Assembly (NCBI RefSeq): GCF_028453695.1
Contig: NC_135780.1
Location: forward strand, 5,208,001 to 5,272,000
DNA length: 64,000 bases
Source of the DNA: Augochlora pura
Taxonomy: Eukaryota > Arthropoda > Insecta > Hymenoptera > Halictidae
Reading direction: 5' to 3'
Part shown: in pieces, positions 21,996 to 34,389 of the stretch
How positions within the stretch are numbered: position 1 is the first letter of the stretch
How the letters are laid out: each line of letters opens with the position of its first letter
Position numbers and translations under genes: made by a program
Notes under the pieces: generated by a model
Databases searched by the model: none
Told to the model about the DNA's origin: nothing
What the model saw: only the letters and a program-made list of their open reading frames with translations

Positions 21996-24900
21996 TTTCC
22001 ATGAAACAGTTCGAAACTGGTTGGTGGTTTCGAGCCTCCCTCCGGGAACCAGAAGAAAAGAGATGCGGAGGATTCAGCCGGCCGCGTCCTCTAGGAGTAT
22101 CACAGCAATTAATTTCATTGGCAGGAATTAAACTGTACTCCTTTCGGGTTTTTGTTCGACACGCGGCCGTGCCGCGGCCGCAGTTGATTTCCTTCGAGAT
22201 TTCGTGTACACGCTCCGAGAACGGGTTAATGTTGAAACAGTCCCGGGCAGCGCGCGGGGGTGTGTAATCGTGCTCGTTTTTAAATTGGATGTTTAAATTG
22301 GTTCCAGGAACGACATCGGGAGAATTAATTCCTCCCGACTCCTGAACGTTTCTTTAACATTGATCCGCGGAATGCTCGTGTTCTCCATATTTCAGGTTAT
22401 GTCCGCTTCGAACGGGATGCCAATCAATCCACCGATATAATTATATAACGCGTATTAAAATTCATGCGATTCGATATCTGCTTTAGTTTTAATAAGTCGT
22501 TTTCGTCATAATTTTATATTTTTTATATTTTTATATGTTTTATATTTTATATTATTAACACCGGTTGTTATTTTTTTGAGGAGGGTTACATCGAATAATT
22601 TATATTAATATAATGAAAAAGTTGATTTTAAGTTTATTTTAAGTTTAAAATAAAATTATTGAGCTAATAAACTTCGAAAATATTTGTATACATACAATAT
22701 TATAAATTAGAATAGCTACTATTTTTATAGGATATAAAATTCTAAAAATAGTATAAGTTAACTACTATTTAATTAATAATGCAATAATGTTCGTAAGAAT
22801 TATTTCATAAACAATATATACAGAATTAATGTGATTGTCAGCGTCTCAGTATTTGTTCTCAAATGAATCGAAGGAACACGGCAGAAGTAACGCAAAGTTA
22901 ATCAATGCATGGGGGCCTTTGTAGGCTCGAGTGTCGCGCTCGTTCAAGAATCAATGAAGAAAATAGAAGTTGTGAAGGAAGCTGCGCGAGTATGAATGCA
23001 ACGGTTCCGGTCCCGGTAACAGTTTCGAATATTTTAAGGGGTTTCCGAAAGAATGAGCGCGGCGGCATTCATCGTCGCGCTCCCTCGTCGGCCATTTTCG
23101 CTTAATCTCTTTTCTCGGGAAAATTAAGTCGAATTCAGGCGCAGCCGTTCGAACGTAACTCAGTAACAATGCATTGGCGCGAGGACACAGCCCAGGTTAT
23201 ACAGTCTCTCTCTCTCCGTCCTTCCTACCCCTCTGCCTTCACTTTTCACCCCTACGGCGTACTCACGATCCTAAGAGGAATCTGTCCGACCACCCTCTCT
23301 TACCTGTGCACTCGGTGTCAACGGAAGAACATTAACTGTTTTGCATTCTTATTCTCCGGTCTTAAACAATTTAAACGATTTTTGATCGAACTACAATTAT
23401 TTAAACGTGGTTTATTTGAATAGCTCGTTGTCCTGACTATAATTTCTGTAATGTATATTTAGATGAAGTGATTGAATGACATTAAATATACATTAAATTT
23501 TATAAAACAGCTGATGTTTTTAAATAATAAGGAATGTTAGAAAATATGATAAAATGTTTGGATTAGGATAAAATGATTTTTTAGATAAATTAAAAAATTC
23601 ATTTAAAATATAATTAGTTAATGAAATTCATATGTTTAATCGAGATTGAACTAATCAATAAGGTCATCTGATTAATCATTCTGATATTATCAGAATTGCA
23701 CCAATTTTTCATTTCTTATAGAATAAATATCAAATTATATCTGAGAAAATATAAAAAGACAATTTTCGAAAATTTTAATTTGTTTTCAGTAAGTTACTAA
23801 CGTATGACAAATATATAAATTATTATTCAATGTTTCGCAAAATCGGCTAAAGAACTTAAATACATAGGAAAATGATGTATCGTAAACTATCTTTTATAAA
23901 CACTAGTTGACAATCAATTTTTCTTTATCGGTGAAAAGAATATAATTACGAACGATAGAATGCAATAAATATTTGCGAGTGCACGCGCCATCGCGATCGC
24001 GGCAGTCTTTTTTTTAATACCTGCATTAAAGGACCGCGGTAATTAGCATTAGCAAGAAGAAAGGACGCTCTTAATTAAATATAGCAATACTTATCAAGGT
24101 AGCGTGCCGCGCAAGATAGTAATTCCATCAAGCTGTTGTATAAAGTTGAAGTAAAAACCATCACGAAGATGTTCGTGTTCCTTAACAAAAAGAAAAAAAA
24201 GAAGTGAATGTAGCCATTTCAATCATCCAGAAGAGAATTAACTTCGGTAGAGATATTCGCAGACAATAACTGCGATAAACGCTAAATCGTTAAATTTTTT
24301 TCCTTGCGCAATAATTATTACCGCATTTTATTGCTCTATTCACGATGCTAGGCAGATGAATTTTATCATCAATAGACGATCGATAACAAAATAGACATTT
24401 GAATTTTTCTTCATTAATTTTAACGATTAATTTTCTTAATTATAAATTCAGAAGACATATTCCATCTTTCTTAGTCTGAATAAAATTCTGATTTCTTATT
24501 TCGAGAATATTTAAACATTTAAATACCTGTGGACACACACGATCGATATAATTTGTCTTTTTTCTTCTTTGAAATTAATACAGTCTCATTACAACTCATT
24601 GCAACTACAAACAAAAAATCATCGTCTCGAGAAAATATAAAAATTATGCAAACGAAAAAATATTTGTAAAATACATAACCTTAAAATTCAAATGATACGA
24701 TCAACACGTATACTATAAAAATATGCGTTCTCTTTTTAAACAACGTCTAATTTAACTTCACGATATAATTGATTATATACTAGGATTAAATTATTATACT
24801 TTCGAATAATGTGAGGAAAATTAGAGGACTATGAAAACACGCGACGAAACCACGGCGATTCAGATCGCGAGTCCACGAAATCCGCGAAATCTCGGCCAGA

Positions 24901-25275
24901 AAATCGGACGAAATCTTTCCGCTGTATCTCGGACGAGAACGGCGGGGGAAAGGAGGGGTACATACACCGCAGATCAAGCAACCGCTCGGAATTGCTTTGG
25001 ACCTCCTCGCGCACAAAATTTTGCAGCACGGAGTCCCGGGTTCCAGAGGAGGGGGGGTTGACAGCGCTAGGTGGGCGGGGACGATGAGAATTTTATAACG
25101 AATAAAATTTTAAACGCCTTATAAAACCTGGCAAGTGTGCAGTAGCAGTTTGTAATATGGCTCGTATATCTGTTGCCCGTGCTCTCCGGCTCGTGTACAT
25201 AAAGTCTCCCCCTACCCCCCTCTCTCTCTCTTCTTCTTTCCTTTCTTTCTTTCTTCGACGCGTTTTTGTCATCCG

Positions 25276-25276
<1 letters not shown>
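21996..25276. other. Noncoding stretch, no gene recognised
   Basis: A CpG-rich part (22000-22440, 22880-23330) is followed by an AT-rich part (23400-24790) and another CpG-rich part (24830-25090). The frame 24831-25061 and its antisense partners have no recognisable domain. A G-run GGAGGGGGGG lies near 25050. Confidence 0.5.

Positions 25277-25312
<36 letters not shown>
25277..25312. repeat. (CT)n microsatellite
   Basis: Seventeen to eighteen CT units. Confidence 0.95.
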
Positions 25313-25315
<3 letters not shown>

Positions 25316-25589
25316 ACTCTTTGCATTCTCGCGCGTCACTTCCCTCGCTCTAAAATCGTTTAACGAATCGTTTCCTTTTTCTTTTTTTAGCAAACTCTAG
25401 AATCACCTCCCCGCACACTCATTTACTACAATTTTATGAATCCGTTTCATTCATCCCCCTCGATTTCAGACGCAAACACTGGAAACGTTGGCGAGTCCCG
25501 AGACGCTCGGTTGGTGAAATCGACGCGAAAATGGTGGATCGATTATTGTCATTTTAAATACTTGACGATTTAATATTGTGTTATCATTA

Positions 25590-25821
25590 ATTTGTGTATT
25601 ATCGTTTGTCTTTTAATTGAAGGCTGATGAAATATAAACTGTCCCTATTTTAAAAAAATAATTTAGATTTTAAGTAAAAATGCTTAAGTTAGATTAGGGG
25701 ACGAGAAGACCCTATAGAGTTTAATAATATTATTAATATTTTTTATTGTTACGAATGATAATATTAATGGAATTATTTCATTGGGGGGATGTTTAAATTT
25801 TAAAACTAAAATATAAAACTA
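25590..25821 (+). pseudogene. Nuclear copy of mitochondrial 16S rRNA (3' half fragment)
   Basis: GTCTTTTAATTGAAGGCTG, AACTGTCCCTATTTTAAAA, GGGACGAGAAGACCCTATAG (25697-25716) and ATTGGGGGGATG occur in the order expected for the domain IV-V part of insect mitochondrial large-subunit rRNA; the GACGAGAAGACCC motif is conserved across large-subunit rRNAs. The copy is only about 230 bp, has CpG-bearing nuclear DNA on both sides, and seems to lack a few bases after GGCTG, so it is a nuclear mitochondrial insert rather than a gene. A scaffold join to real mitochondrial DNA is unlikely because the flanks are typical of the window. Confidence 0.85.
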
Positions 25822-27871
25822 AATTGTATTGTCGGTCGAGAAAGCTATTTAGATACAGACTTAAAATAGCATCTGCCTTAAAGTTAATAAAACCAATTAA
25901 TAGGCGCAGATAATTCTGCGCTCATCTGGAAGATGATATCCTTTCCACAAAATGACGAGGTATTGCAAAACGATCTCTGACGTCTCTCATTACCGCAACA
26001 CAGTTTATGCAACGCCCGTGTATAAAACTCGCAAATTGAATTTCAGTTTGTAAATTACCATAAGACACCCGGTATATCGGTGGTGCTCCCCGCTCGCGAT
26101 AACATCGGGGGATCTCTCTGGCGCAAGCTCGCGTTAATCACGCTCCCGGAGGCATGTCGAATTACTTAATATCGATCCATCGGTCTGAAAATTAAAATCG
26201 TTCGGCCGCGAGCTATTTTTTCTGGATCCCGGCCACTTTGGTATCTCGATCCGCAATATGTAGCCCGGGCGTGGATCGGATCGCGCGCGAGCCGTCGCGT
26301 TATTAAAATAGTCGGCGGCCATTGTTATACTACGCGCGCGCGCGCCGTCACAAAATGATAACACTTAGAAACGCGCGGCGTAATCGATCCGGCGTGATTA
26401 AGAATAAACGCGAAACACGATAAAGGGACGACGGACGGTGGGTAAGGAGGAGGGAGGGGGCGAGGGGGTGATGGGGAGACGAAGGGGGATCGCGGAATAA
26501 GCGAGACACCGGCCGAGGAGAAAGAGAGATCAGAGGAAGCACGGTATAATGGCATAAACCGGTCAACGAGTCAACATCGCGCTCGCTCGCGCGCGCGGTC
26601 TCTGCGACGCTGACTGAGAAGCGGGATATAAATCAAAACATTCGGACATTAGAGAAAATTGAAGACTGAAAATTGAAGGAACAAATTTAATGCCCCGTGA
26701 ACCGTGCGCGCTCGCGCGCTCGCTCTTTTGTTTCTTTTTGCCCGCGCCCCGCCGACCCCCCGTGTAAAAATTGCGAAGCACCGCGGGTACGGAAACTTTC
26801 CATTGTAACATTTGCTTGTATCATTATTTCTTACCGTTCTTTTTCGATTACCGGGCCAACGAGCAATTTCAGACCTCATTAACATCGTCGGCGAAATACA
26901 CGCGTAAAAGGCGAGCGTTTCTTTTCTCTGCTCGACAATCGAAAGTTTTCGGAGTCAATTTGATTTTGTTCACTCGATATTTAACAGAAGCGCGTTTTAT
27001 TTACGTGTTACGTACTCGCGCTCCGATGATTATCCAGGGAAGGGTTATTCGCTTTTTACATTGTTTAAACGTTTTTTGATCCAGTTCGCTGAAGCAAATA
27101 TTTTTTAAGAGAATTTTTTAACGATCGTGAAGTAACAGGTGGAAATATGCAATTACACTTTCGGAGGACATTTTGTTGAATTAGATATTGCTGTTGCTTT
27201 CGGAGAACTTTTTAAGAAAAATGCCAATTTTTATAGGTTTATCTTAAATAAATATACCAATTTAAAAATGTATTCCCAGATCTACGATATTGTCAACTTT
27301 TTCCTGACAATTTTGAAAAATGTCGACGACGTTCAAATGTCACACAAAGCAACAATTTGCAGCACTTAATATTGTTATATCAATCAATTTGTTTCACAGT
27401 GTTTCTTCACGCTAGCATAATCTCTAAAAGCGCGTCTCTTTTATAAATATGTTTGTTTTCGGTGTAATCGTCTTTCATATATTTTTACGATCGACAACGA
27501 TTTGTTTGCTGTTTGCCGAGCTCCGATTGGACAGATTTTTATTTCTCACCGAAGTGCAGCATCTTCTCAGAAAAGAGAGTACTTGCTACGTATTTTAATA
27601 AACCGTATCTCGATTTAACGCCGCGACTCCGTGCAAATAAGTCTCGTGCTTCTACATATTTGCTCGCGATATTCCATGCGATTTACGCATCTACAATCTG
27701 GTGTCTGTCATTCGATGATCAATTCTGACTCATTCCCGGCGAATTACCATAAAATTACATCGAATTATCGGGCGTTCGGTGCGCGGTGTAGAATTTGTGC
27801 CGGGTTCCACAAATTGTACCGTTAATTTGTTACGACCTTTTACGCGAATGTAAGACAAATTGCCGAACAAG
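25822..27871. other. Noncoding stretch, no gene recognised
   Basis: CpG-rich between about 26090 and 26800, with a G-rich tract at 26436-26495 (GGAGGGAGGGGGCGAGGGGG) able to form G-quadruplexes, and alternating CG at 26331-26344. The rest is AT-richer. No exon or element boundary is recognised. Confidence 0.5.
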
Positions 27872-28107
27872 GTCTATTAATTTTCATACGGAAATCCAGC
27901 GGTCGAAAATAAATAAATAAATAAATCGAAAGTAATTATTCCACGGAGAATTTATATCTTGTCTAAAGTCAAAATATCTGTCGATTAACGTCTATTAATT
28001 TTCATACGGAAATCTAGTGGTTGATAATAAATATATAAATAAATCGAAAGTAATTATTCCACAGAGAATTTATATCTTGTCTAAAGTCAAAATATCTGTG
28101 GATTAAC
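27872..28107 (+). repeat. Tandem duplication of a 118-bp unit
   Basis: Unit 1 (27872-27989) and unit 2 (27990-28107) both start GTCTATTAATTTTCATACGG and end AAAATATCTGTSGATTAAC. They differ at only a handful of positions, including the TAAA microsatellite in the middle. High identity implies a fairly recent duplication. Confidence 0.95.
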
Positions 28108-28475
28108 AAACAACATATCCCTTTACATTTTTCTAAAAGTGTAGAATTGTTAATAATTTGATATCGACAATTGTACACGATTGAAAAACGTTGCGACAGT
28201 TTTCTAATAATTTCTTTAACGTTGAAGATCGGTTACGGATCGTCTTAAAAATCGAATTTAATAAAAAATAATTTTAGGCATTTTTAAGATAATAGGTAAT
28301 TCTACAAATGAGTGGTTTGAAGGTGGATAATTATTTATTCGTTGTAATGATGATCGGTTGGATTTAAATAATACAATTCGTTTTAATATAAAACTTTCTA
28401 AAAATGATAAAAATCAATAGAATTATACTAAATTGAAAAAAGATATGCAGTTTTGAATACTCGCTTAAAAATCCG

Positions 28476-28514
<39 letters not shown>

Positions 28515-30162
28515 TCTAAAGATTGGTGTCTTTCTTTCCTCGGGGTCCGTGCCCGTTCCTAACTGGACCCGGCTCTTCCTAGAATTATGACAGATAAACT
28601 ACGCGACGAAGCATAATGCTGTGGCGTCCGCGGGGGGTAGCTGCCCCCAGCGACCGGTTACCTCTTGGACGCGGTTTTTTCGGGGATTTCGGTAGGCTGA
28701 TCGGAATTTATCGAGCCATAAGCCAGTTTTATAATACCCCCGAACCTAGCGGCGCGCGGCTCGAGTTCACGCGTACGCGGTGCTTAAACCCCCCGCCACC
28801 TAAATTCCGTATCGTTTTTAATGGGCCACCTTCTTTCTAATATTTCGTGACAGGTGTTCTTAGCCAGGGGCCCGTCCTCTAGCCGAGATACCGTAGCTTA
28901 ATTTCGCGCCCCGGAAGGTGCGGCTACAGTTATCCCGGTAAAATACGTTGCCGTTGGAGCCCGTCGCGAAATCCTGCTGCTATCGAGGCCTCGAAATTAA
29001 CGCAGGCGAGAAATAGTTGCTTGACAATGCTATTTCGAACACGTTTGTGAACGTGATTTTTGAGAAAGGCGAAGTCTGTTGGAAAATTTCTTACCTTCGA
29101 GTGATTATTATTTTCTAGAAATTGGAAAATGACTTCTTCGATCCTTTCGCGGTATAAAAATGATTTATCATTGCTCGGTTATTGAAAGATGTAATTTTAG
29201 TAAGCAGATGAAAAATCCAACTTTTAATCGCCGCATATTTTATTTGAAGTATCGAACACGATCGTCGCAGTATAAAATATTTTAAAGCTCACGAGCATTT
29301 ATCTAAATCGGTAAATATGCATACACCGTGTCGAAATATATTAAAACAGTTTTTATTCCAAGTAGCTAAATTCCGAGATAATTCATGCAGTTCATTTTCA
29401 TGAATTTTTTCGATCGCACTAATTTCTTAGAAGAGAAAGAAATTTTATATTTATTGCGTGCTTACTCGAATGTTTAAATAATAGGGGAATCAAATTTTAT
29501 TCTTACTCGAATAAACTCGTCAATATTTTATTATTATATATATATAATATTTTACTATTATATATATAATATTTATTTATTTTATTTCATATTTGAATCA
29601 CCAGCTTATTCTCAGAAATCTCCGTCGCGAGTCTGACACGTTAAAATACGGCAAGGGGGTTGATAAAATCGAGACGCCCGGTACATCGGGCGCTGTTTAG
29701 CGGCCTGATGCGAACAGGGAAGTGTCAAGTATCGGGCGAAACCTTTTCACAATAGGATTCATCGAGAGGAGCGACGGCCGAAGGGAGTTTTCTCGGAATT
29801 ATGACGAGCGTATGCTGACTAGTTCCCGCCGGGTGGTATCCGCCGGCGCTCCTCCTTATTCGGTAATTAATTATACTCGCCGTCGAAGCTCGTTCGTCGA
29901 TCTTCATCCGAGATATCGACGGGATTGACCATACAACTTATACTGATTCACTGATGTGAGCTTTTCTCCGGCTGGCACCTTGTCCGTTGCCTCTGCTGAC
30001 ACACGCGCGCACACACCCATACACGTACACACAGGCGCGTCTCCACACATCCGCGTGTCAGGTCAGTCGGAGCATAATTAATAAGACTGTGTACGTCCCG
30101 CGTACATCGTTCTGCCTGATGAAGCGTTCTTTTTTTTAGCCTGGCAGCGTCTGCATTTCGGA
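28108..30162. other. Noncoding stretch with CT microsatellite, no gene recognised
   Basis: AT-rich to 28470, then a (CT)n run at 28480-28518, then CpG-rich to about 29040, then AT-rich with TATATATAATATTTTACTAT-type units at 29535-29575. A CpG-rich segment at 29600-30110 carries ACAC repeats. Nothing recognisable as coding. Confidence 0.5.
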
Positions 30163-30230
30163 GCGTTTGTTATAATTTCATAACTTTTTGGCCGTTTTTT
30201 TTCTGCGTTTGTTATAATTTATTAACTTTC
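30163..30230 (+). repeat. Pair of 25-bp direct repeats
   Basis: GCGTTTGTTATAATTTCATA at 30163 and GCGTTTGTTATAATTTATTA at 30206 both continue ACTTT; spacing 43 bp, with T-rich spacer sequence. Confidence 0.8.
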
Positions 30231-30265
30231 AACGAGCACGGTGGGATTAAAAACGTTCCACCTTT

Positions 30266-30305
30266 TCAACCCTTCGCGATCGATTGACGACTCTAAAAAG
30301 AGTCG
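30266..30305 (+). mobile_element. TTAA-type element terminus with perfect palindrome box
   Basis: Decayed TCAACCCTTCGCGATCGATT is followed by the perfect palindrome CGACTCTAAAAAGAGTCG (30288-30305), 18 bp from the boundary. The same order (CCCTTTTACGATCGA then CGACTCTAA) is found on the minus strand at the right end of the element at 31480-31699. No partner terminus is seen, and the tandem array that begins next may have replaced the interior. Confidence 0.55.
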
Positions 30306-30446
30306 GTCTAAAAAGAGTGAGACAATATACATAAAATACATAACCTTAAACAGAGTGAGTACATAATATAGTGAGTACATAATATACATAACCTTAGACA
30401 GAGTGAGACAATATACATAAAATACATAACCTTAAACAGAGTGAGG
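30306..30446 (+). repeat. Tandem repeat of about 38 bp
   Basis: ACATAAAATACATAACCTTA followed by AACAGAGTGAG recurs around 30330, 30395 and 30420 with shortened intermediates containing ACATAATATA. About three and a half imperfect units, leading into a GA-rich tract at 30486-30542. Confidence 0.8.
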
Positions 30447-30485
30447 GAGAGAATAAAAGCAAGAGTTAAAGAAAAAAATAAATAA

Positions 30486-30542
30486 GAATAGAGTGTGAGA
30501 GAGAGAAGGAAAAAGAGTAAAAACAGAGAGAGAGAGAGGAGA
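30486..30542. repeat. GA-rich microsatellite
   Basis: GAGAGAGAAGGAAAAAGAGT is followed by (AG)n. The 214-codon antisense frame at 30308-30952, the longest in the window, reads through this repeat and the preceding array, so it is not taken as a gene. Confidence 0.85.
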
Positions 30543-31320
30543 GCGAACAACACGATGTCTACGCGGAGGGTTAATGTATGGAAATGCATTCCAGCTCGAG
30601 AATGACCGGTGTCATCCGAGTTGCCACGGCCCCGTGGCCCCGGCTTTTTCGCCGGACTAGTAAATCTGTTTCGTCGCTTCCACGAGATGATCTCTCGCGC
30701 GCGGGCCACGAAACGTCCTCTCGTCCCCGCCGCTGACACACATCTCTCGGCGTTACTTTTTCCCTCGGATGGCTCGCTTGCTCGCTCGTTCGCGCGCCCT
30801 TTCACAGCCCCGTTCCTCTTCCTGGCTTTTTCAACGAGGTTCTCTCTCCCTCTCTCTCTGTCTCCTCTCACACCTTCTCCGCTTCCCCTCGCCTCGCCTC
30901 TCTGTCTCTCCGCGCTGGAATCTTCCGCCGTCAAATACCTGGAAAAGTCCATTCAGAACGGTACGATATTCCTTTTGTATCTCCAACCGTCACTTTTGAA
31001 AGCTGCCGTGACTCCGAGGACCGCGGCGGCGACGCAGCGGACACGCATCTAGATCGCAGGGATTATTCGTCGAGATTATTCTGACGATTCGCCGGGGCCC
31101 CTGATGCCCCTAGACTCTCGTCGTCGCCCTCTTCCCCCTTTATCTTTCGCTGGCCCTGGTTTTAAGTGTCCCCAGGCTTCTAAAAAGCTTCTACGAACGA
31201 CAAAGAATTTTTAGTCCTCTGGAATCACGAGTTTGCCTGCCTGTGGAATTAGGAAATTCGGAAGGTTAGTTTCGAATCTCTTCTCGGCCGACTTTTGGGA
31301 AACATAATTAGTTGATAAGA

Positions 31321-31440
31321 GTTACTTTTAAAGCATAAGAGCCAAAAATTTGATTTTATCCAAAAATTTGGCTTAGATTACTTTTAAAGCATAAACGCCA
31401 AAAATTTGGCTGAGATTACTTTTAGAGCATAAAATTAGTT
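31321..31440 (+). repeat. Short degenerate tandem repeat
   Basis: TTACTTTTAAAGCATAA occurs at about 31322 and 31379, and TTACTTTTAGAGCATAA at about 31417; the intervening CCAAAAATTTG units are also repeated. The array ends about 40 bp before the TTAA element at 31480. Confidence 0.75.
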
Positions 31441-31479
31441 AATAATAGTTTATACAGCAAGGGGACAACATTATATTGA

Positions 31480-31699
31480 TTAACTCCTTGCCGTACCATT
31501 TTCTTCACTGTTACCACGATTAGGAATTTTTTAATCGACATAATTTCCTGGAAGAAGAAATTACCCGTGACTCGTGCAACAGTTAACAGCTCTTAGCAAT
31601 TTTCTAACCTTAAATGAATACAACAAAAATTATTTTGAAATATTGCCCGATCATTTTTACCGCCGCCTTAGAGTCGCCACTCGATCGTAAAAGGGTTAA
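31480..31699. mobile_element. TTAA-bounded MITE of 220 bp
   Basis: TTAA lies at 31480-31483 and 31696-31699. The left terminus is CTCCTTGCCGTACC; the right terminus reads CCCTTTTACGATCGAG on the minus strand and is followed by a decayed CGACTCTAAG box. The left 60 bp are related to 21022-21085. The interior is AT-rich, and the 79-codon antisense frame that starts beyond its right end is not protein-like. Confidence 0.65.
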
Positions 31700-32575
31700 G
31701 TGATTAAGCGAACACGATGTACAGTTTAAAATCAAAAGAGATTCGTTAAAAACAAACGAACCATCGCAAAGCATTCCAAGCACGCTTAGCAACAAATTCT
31801 TGCGAGAAAAATCCGGCGTGGCTGGCACGCAACGAGTCCGAAAACCCATTCAACACCGTCGCGGACTGATAAAACGAGTTCCGAGGCTATCGCGAGAGGA
31901 GACACGTCCGGAGGGGGAGGAGAGAGAGAGAAAGCATTAACAGCATATTCTAAAACTCCCGAACATCCACACCTCTAATTATTTCTTCACTCGTTATCTG
32001 CCGGCGCGGATCTGCCGGGAGGGGGGACGGGAGAGGGGGCTGGTCCCCCGGGCGAAAGGTGCTTCGCGCCCCGAAAAGCCGCGGTCAATCTCCTTGTCGC
32101 AATCTTTCCACGGCGAGGATATAGGATGCGAAACCACGGGAGATTCCCCGGGCGAGGCAGACGAAAACGACGCTCTCTCGCCCCGTCCTCGCAGCGGCGG
32201 CGACGGCGGCGGCGGTCTTGTCACGGCCGAAAGTGACGCGCCTTGTTTACACACCTGTGTGCCGTATGTGAACGGCCCATAATAATGCCGGCTTCACACG
32301 AGCGGTTTTCGTGCCGGTGCACGCGTCGACGAGCAGGCCGTGTTCTCGTCCTCTCTCGCTCTTTCCGTACCAAACCCACCGTCCTTCTCTCTTTCACTCT
32401 CGTTTTCTACGGCGGCGTCCGTCTCGCTCGGACGTCCTCCCGTCCTCTACCTGGGGCTAGCCGGAGGCAGATCGAACGAACGGAGACAGAGGGCACCGGA
32501 GAAATGTGTGCAGAAGAAGCAGAGCGGACGAGAGACGACCGAGAGTGATCTGACGATCCTTCTCTGGACCCCCGG
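31700..32575. other. CpG-rich noncoding stretch, no gene recognised
   Basis: GC rises from about 31860. It includes a (GGC)n run near 32196-32216. Overlapping plus-strand frames 32243-32548 and 32340-32618 lack recognisable domains and end in the poly(C) run. Confidence 0.5.
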
Positions 32576-32593
32576 CCCCCCCCCCCCCCCCCC
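32576..32593. repeat. Poly(C) run of 18
   Basis: Uninterrupted C18 followed by TGCCCCTGCCCCC. The opposite strand has strong G-quadruplex potential. A (GGA)n run follows at about 32669-32692. Confidence 0.95.
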
Positions 32594-33128
32594 TGCCCCT
32601 GCCCCCGAAAGGTTTTAGCGGGGAAAATATAAAACTATCGAGACAGGAACCTCGAGGATCCCCCGGCGTTGAGGAGGAGGAGGAGGAGGGGTGGGGAGGA
32701 TAGGTTCTTTACAGACCAGTTGGTAGCACCTACAAGACAGCCGACATCCCCGCCCTTTTGCGGGCCAGATTTGTAACAGTACCCGACAAACCAGAAAGGA
32801 GAGATCTTCCTCCTTCCTTCAACTAGCATGTAAGATATGACGTGCCCGGACGAGCGCCGTTGTAGAAGGCGGGGTGCACACGGAGTTTATGCTGATAAGG
32901 CCGCGTTAAGGCCGATAACGGATAATTGATAGGCCGCGCGACGCTTGGCTTTTTATTTTTCTTTTTTCTAACCGGGGAAAATGGATTGCAGTAGGAAGTC
33001 CGTTTAGGAGTCCTTTGAATATTGATTTCGATGCTCGGGGACGCGCGCGTTATTCGTCTTGTTAGCTTCGCCGCGAAGCGAGTACGCCCGCATTTGTTGC
33101 AAATTCGTGTGCAATTAATAATTATCAA
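32594..33128. other. Noncoding stretch, no gene recognised
   Basis: Moderate-GC DNA passing into the AT-rich compound repeat. The antisense frame 32823-33128 (101 codons) has no recognisable domain. Confidence 0.5.
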
Positions 33129-33480
33129 AACTGCTCGTATCGACTGTACATCTTTTTATATTTTCAATATTAATATTCGAATTTCATTTTCATTTACGTT
33201 ACCATTGTTTTTACAATTATCTTTTTATTTTAAATTTTGTTAAGATGTAATTGCAATTTCATCATTATTCTAATAACTACAATATAATAATTTTCCTAAA
33301 CTACTCGTATCAACTATACATCTTTTTATACAATAAAAACATAATTGTAAAAGCAATCGTAACGTGAATGAAAATGAAATTCGAATGTTAAGTAATATTC
33401 AGTTTTTATGTTCCATATTATTAATATATACTTACAATTTCAACATTATTTTAACGATCACAATAGCGAAATTGATTTTT
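33129..33480. repeat. Compound direct and inverted repeat
   Basis: A 45-bp inverted repeat has arms 33175-33219 (core ATTCGAATTTCATTTTCATT) and 33342-33386 (core AATGAAAATGAAATTCGAAT) with about three mismatches. Overlapping this is a 30-bp direct repeat, CTGCTCGTATCGACTGTACA at 33131 and CTACTCGTATCAACTATACA at 33301, both continuing TCTTTTTATA, period 170. A looser direct repeat links about 33247 and 33432 (CAATTTCATCATTATT versus CAATTTCAACATTATT). The arrangement suggests a duplicated element followed by inversion of part of one copy. Confidence 0.85.
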
Positions 33481-34389
33481 ATTTCCTGAAGTCACTGAAT
33501 ATTACGCAATTAATTGAATAGCAATGTTGAATTGTTTCGTAGGATTTTATTATTTATTTCTTATTTAAATTCAAACGTAACTGGAATATTTACGATAGAA
33601 TTTGTTATATAATCCGCGGCAACGTTTGAACGATACTCGTCGACGACGTCCTCCAATTAGATTCGAAATCGCAGAAGGTTTCGCTGAAAACGAATTGTCG
33701 AGCTTTTAATACTTGACACATAATGAACCTAACGATAAAATAATAACGGCGGCGCGCGTCTCTTTGGTAATTACTCGCTTCCTTTGATATATTTTTTCGT
33801 GCAGCAAATGGTTGGCCAGTAATTCAAGGAGATCAGATTAAGTGTGCCATCCGGTACGAATCCCATCGTTGATCTATCAATTCATAACTGGCGAGATTAA
33901 TGTTTCGAACGTGCGATATTAGAACGTGTTCCGAGTGATCTGCTTGATATGTTATTATGTTTCGTGAGAACGTCGAATGGAACTGAAATTAGCGAAATTA
34001 AAAATATTGATACTCGAACAATGGCTCCGTAATATTAATTAAATATTAGATTACACTTTGATCGCGAGGAACAACTATTCAGAAATAAATTGTTAGCGTG
34101 TACGTTTTTCCAGTACAAAATTCGTAAATGTTTCTACTGAATCATAATTGCAACAGTTTTCTCACAAACAGATAACTGTATAAATAAATCTGAAAATAAA
34201 AATGTGCACAAATATTCGTTAAAAAATTCTTAACGCTATTATTAAGTTTGGCCAACGATGCGATGCATTGAATTTTTGTGTGTTTTATAATAATATATTT
34301 CGTAGCTAAAACAATTTAATTAATTAAAGAAAGTTAATTACTAGAAAGTTAATATTTATTATAGAAGCTGGCATTGGCACTCTTTTGTA
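33481..34389. other. AT-rich noncoding stretch, nothing recognised
   Basis: No repeat array, exon or RNA gene is recognised; a short CpG-rich patch is present at about 33610-33780. Confidence 0.5.

Noticed and set aside
30308..30952. 214-codon antisense frame, the longest in the window
   Set aside because: Its C-terminal half is Leu/Ser/Tyr from GA-rich and tandem-repeat DNA and the N-terminal part is Arg/Glu-rich from CpG/CT-rich DNA. No domain.
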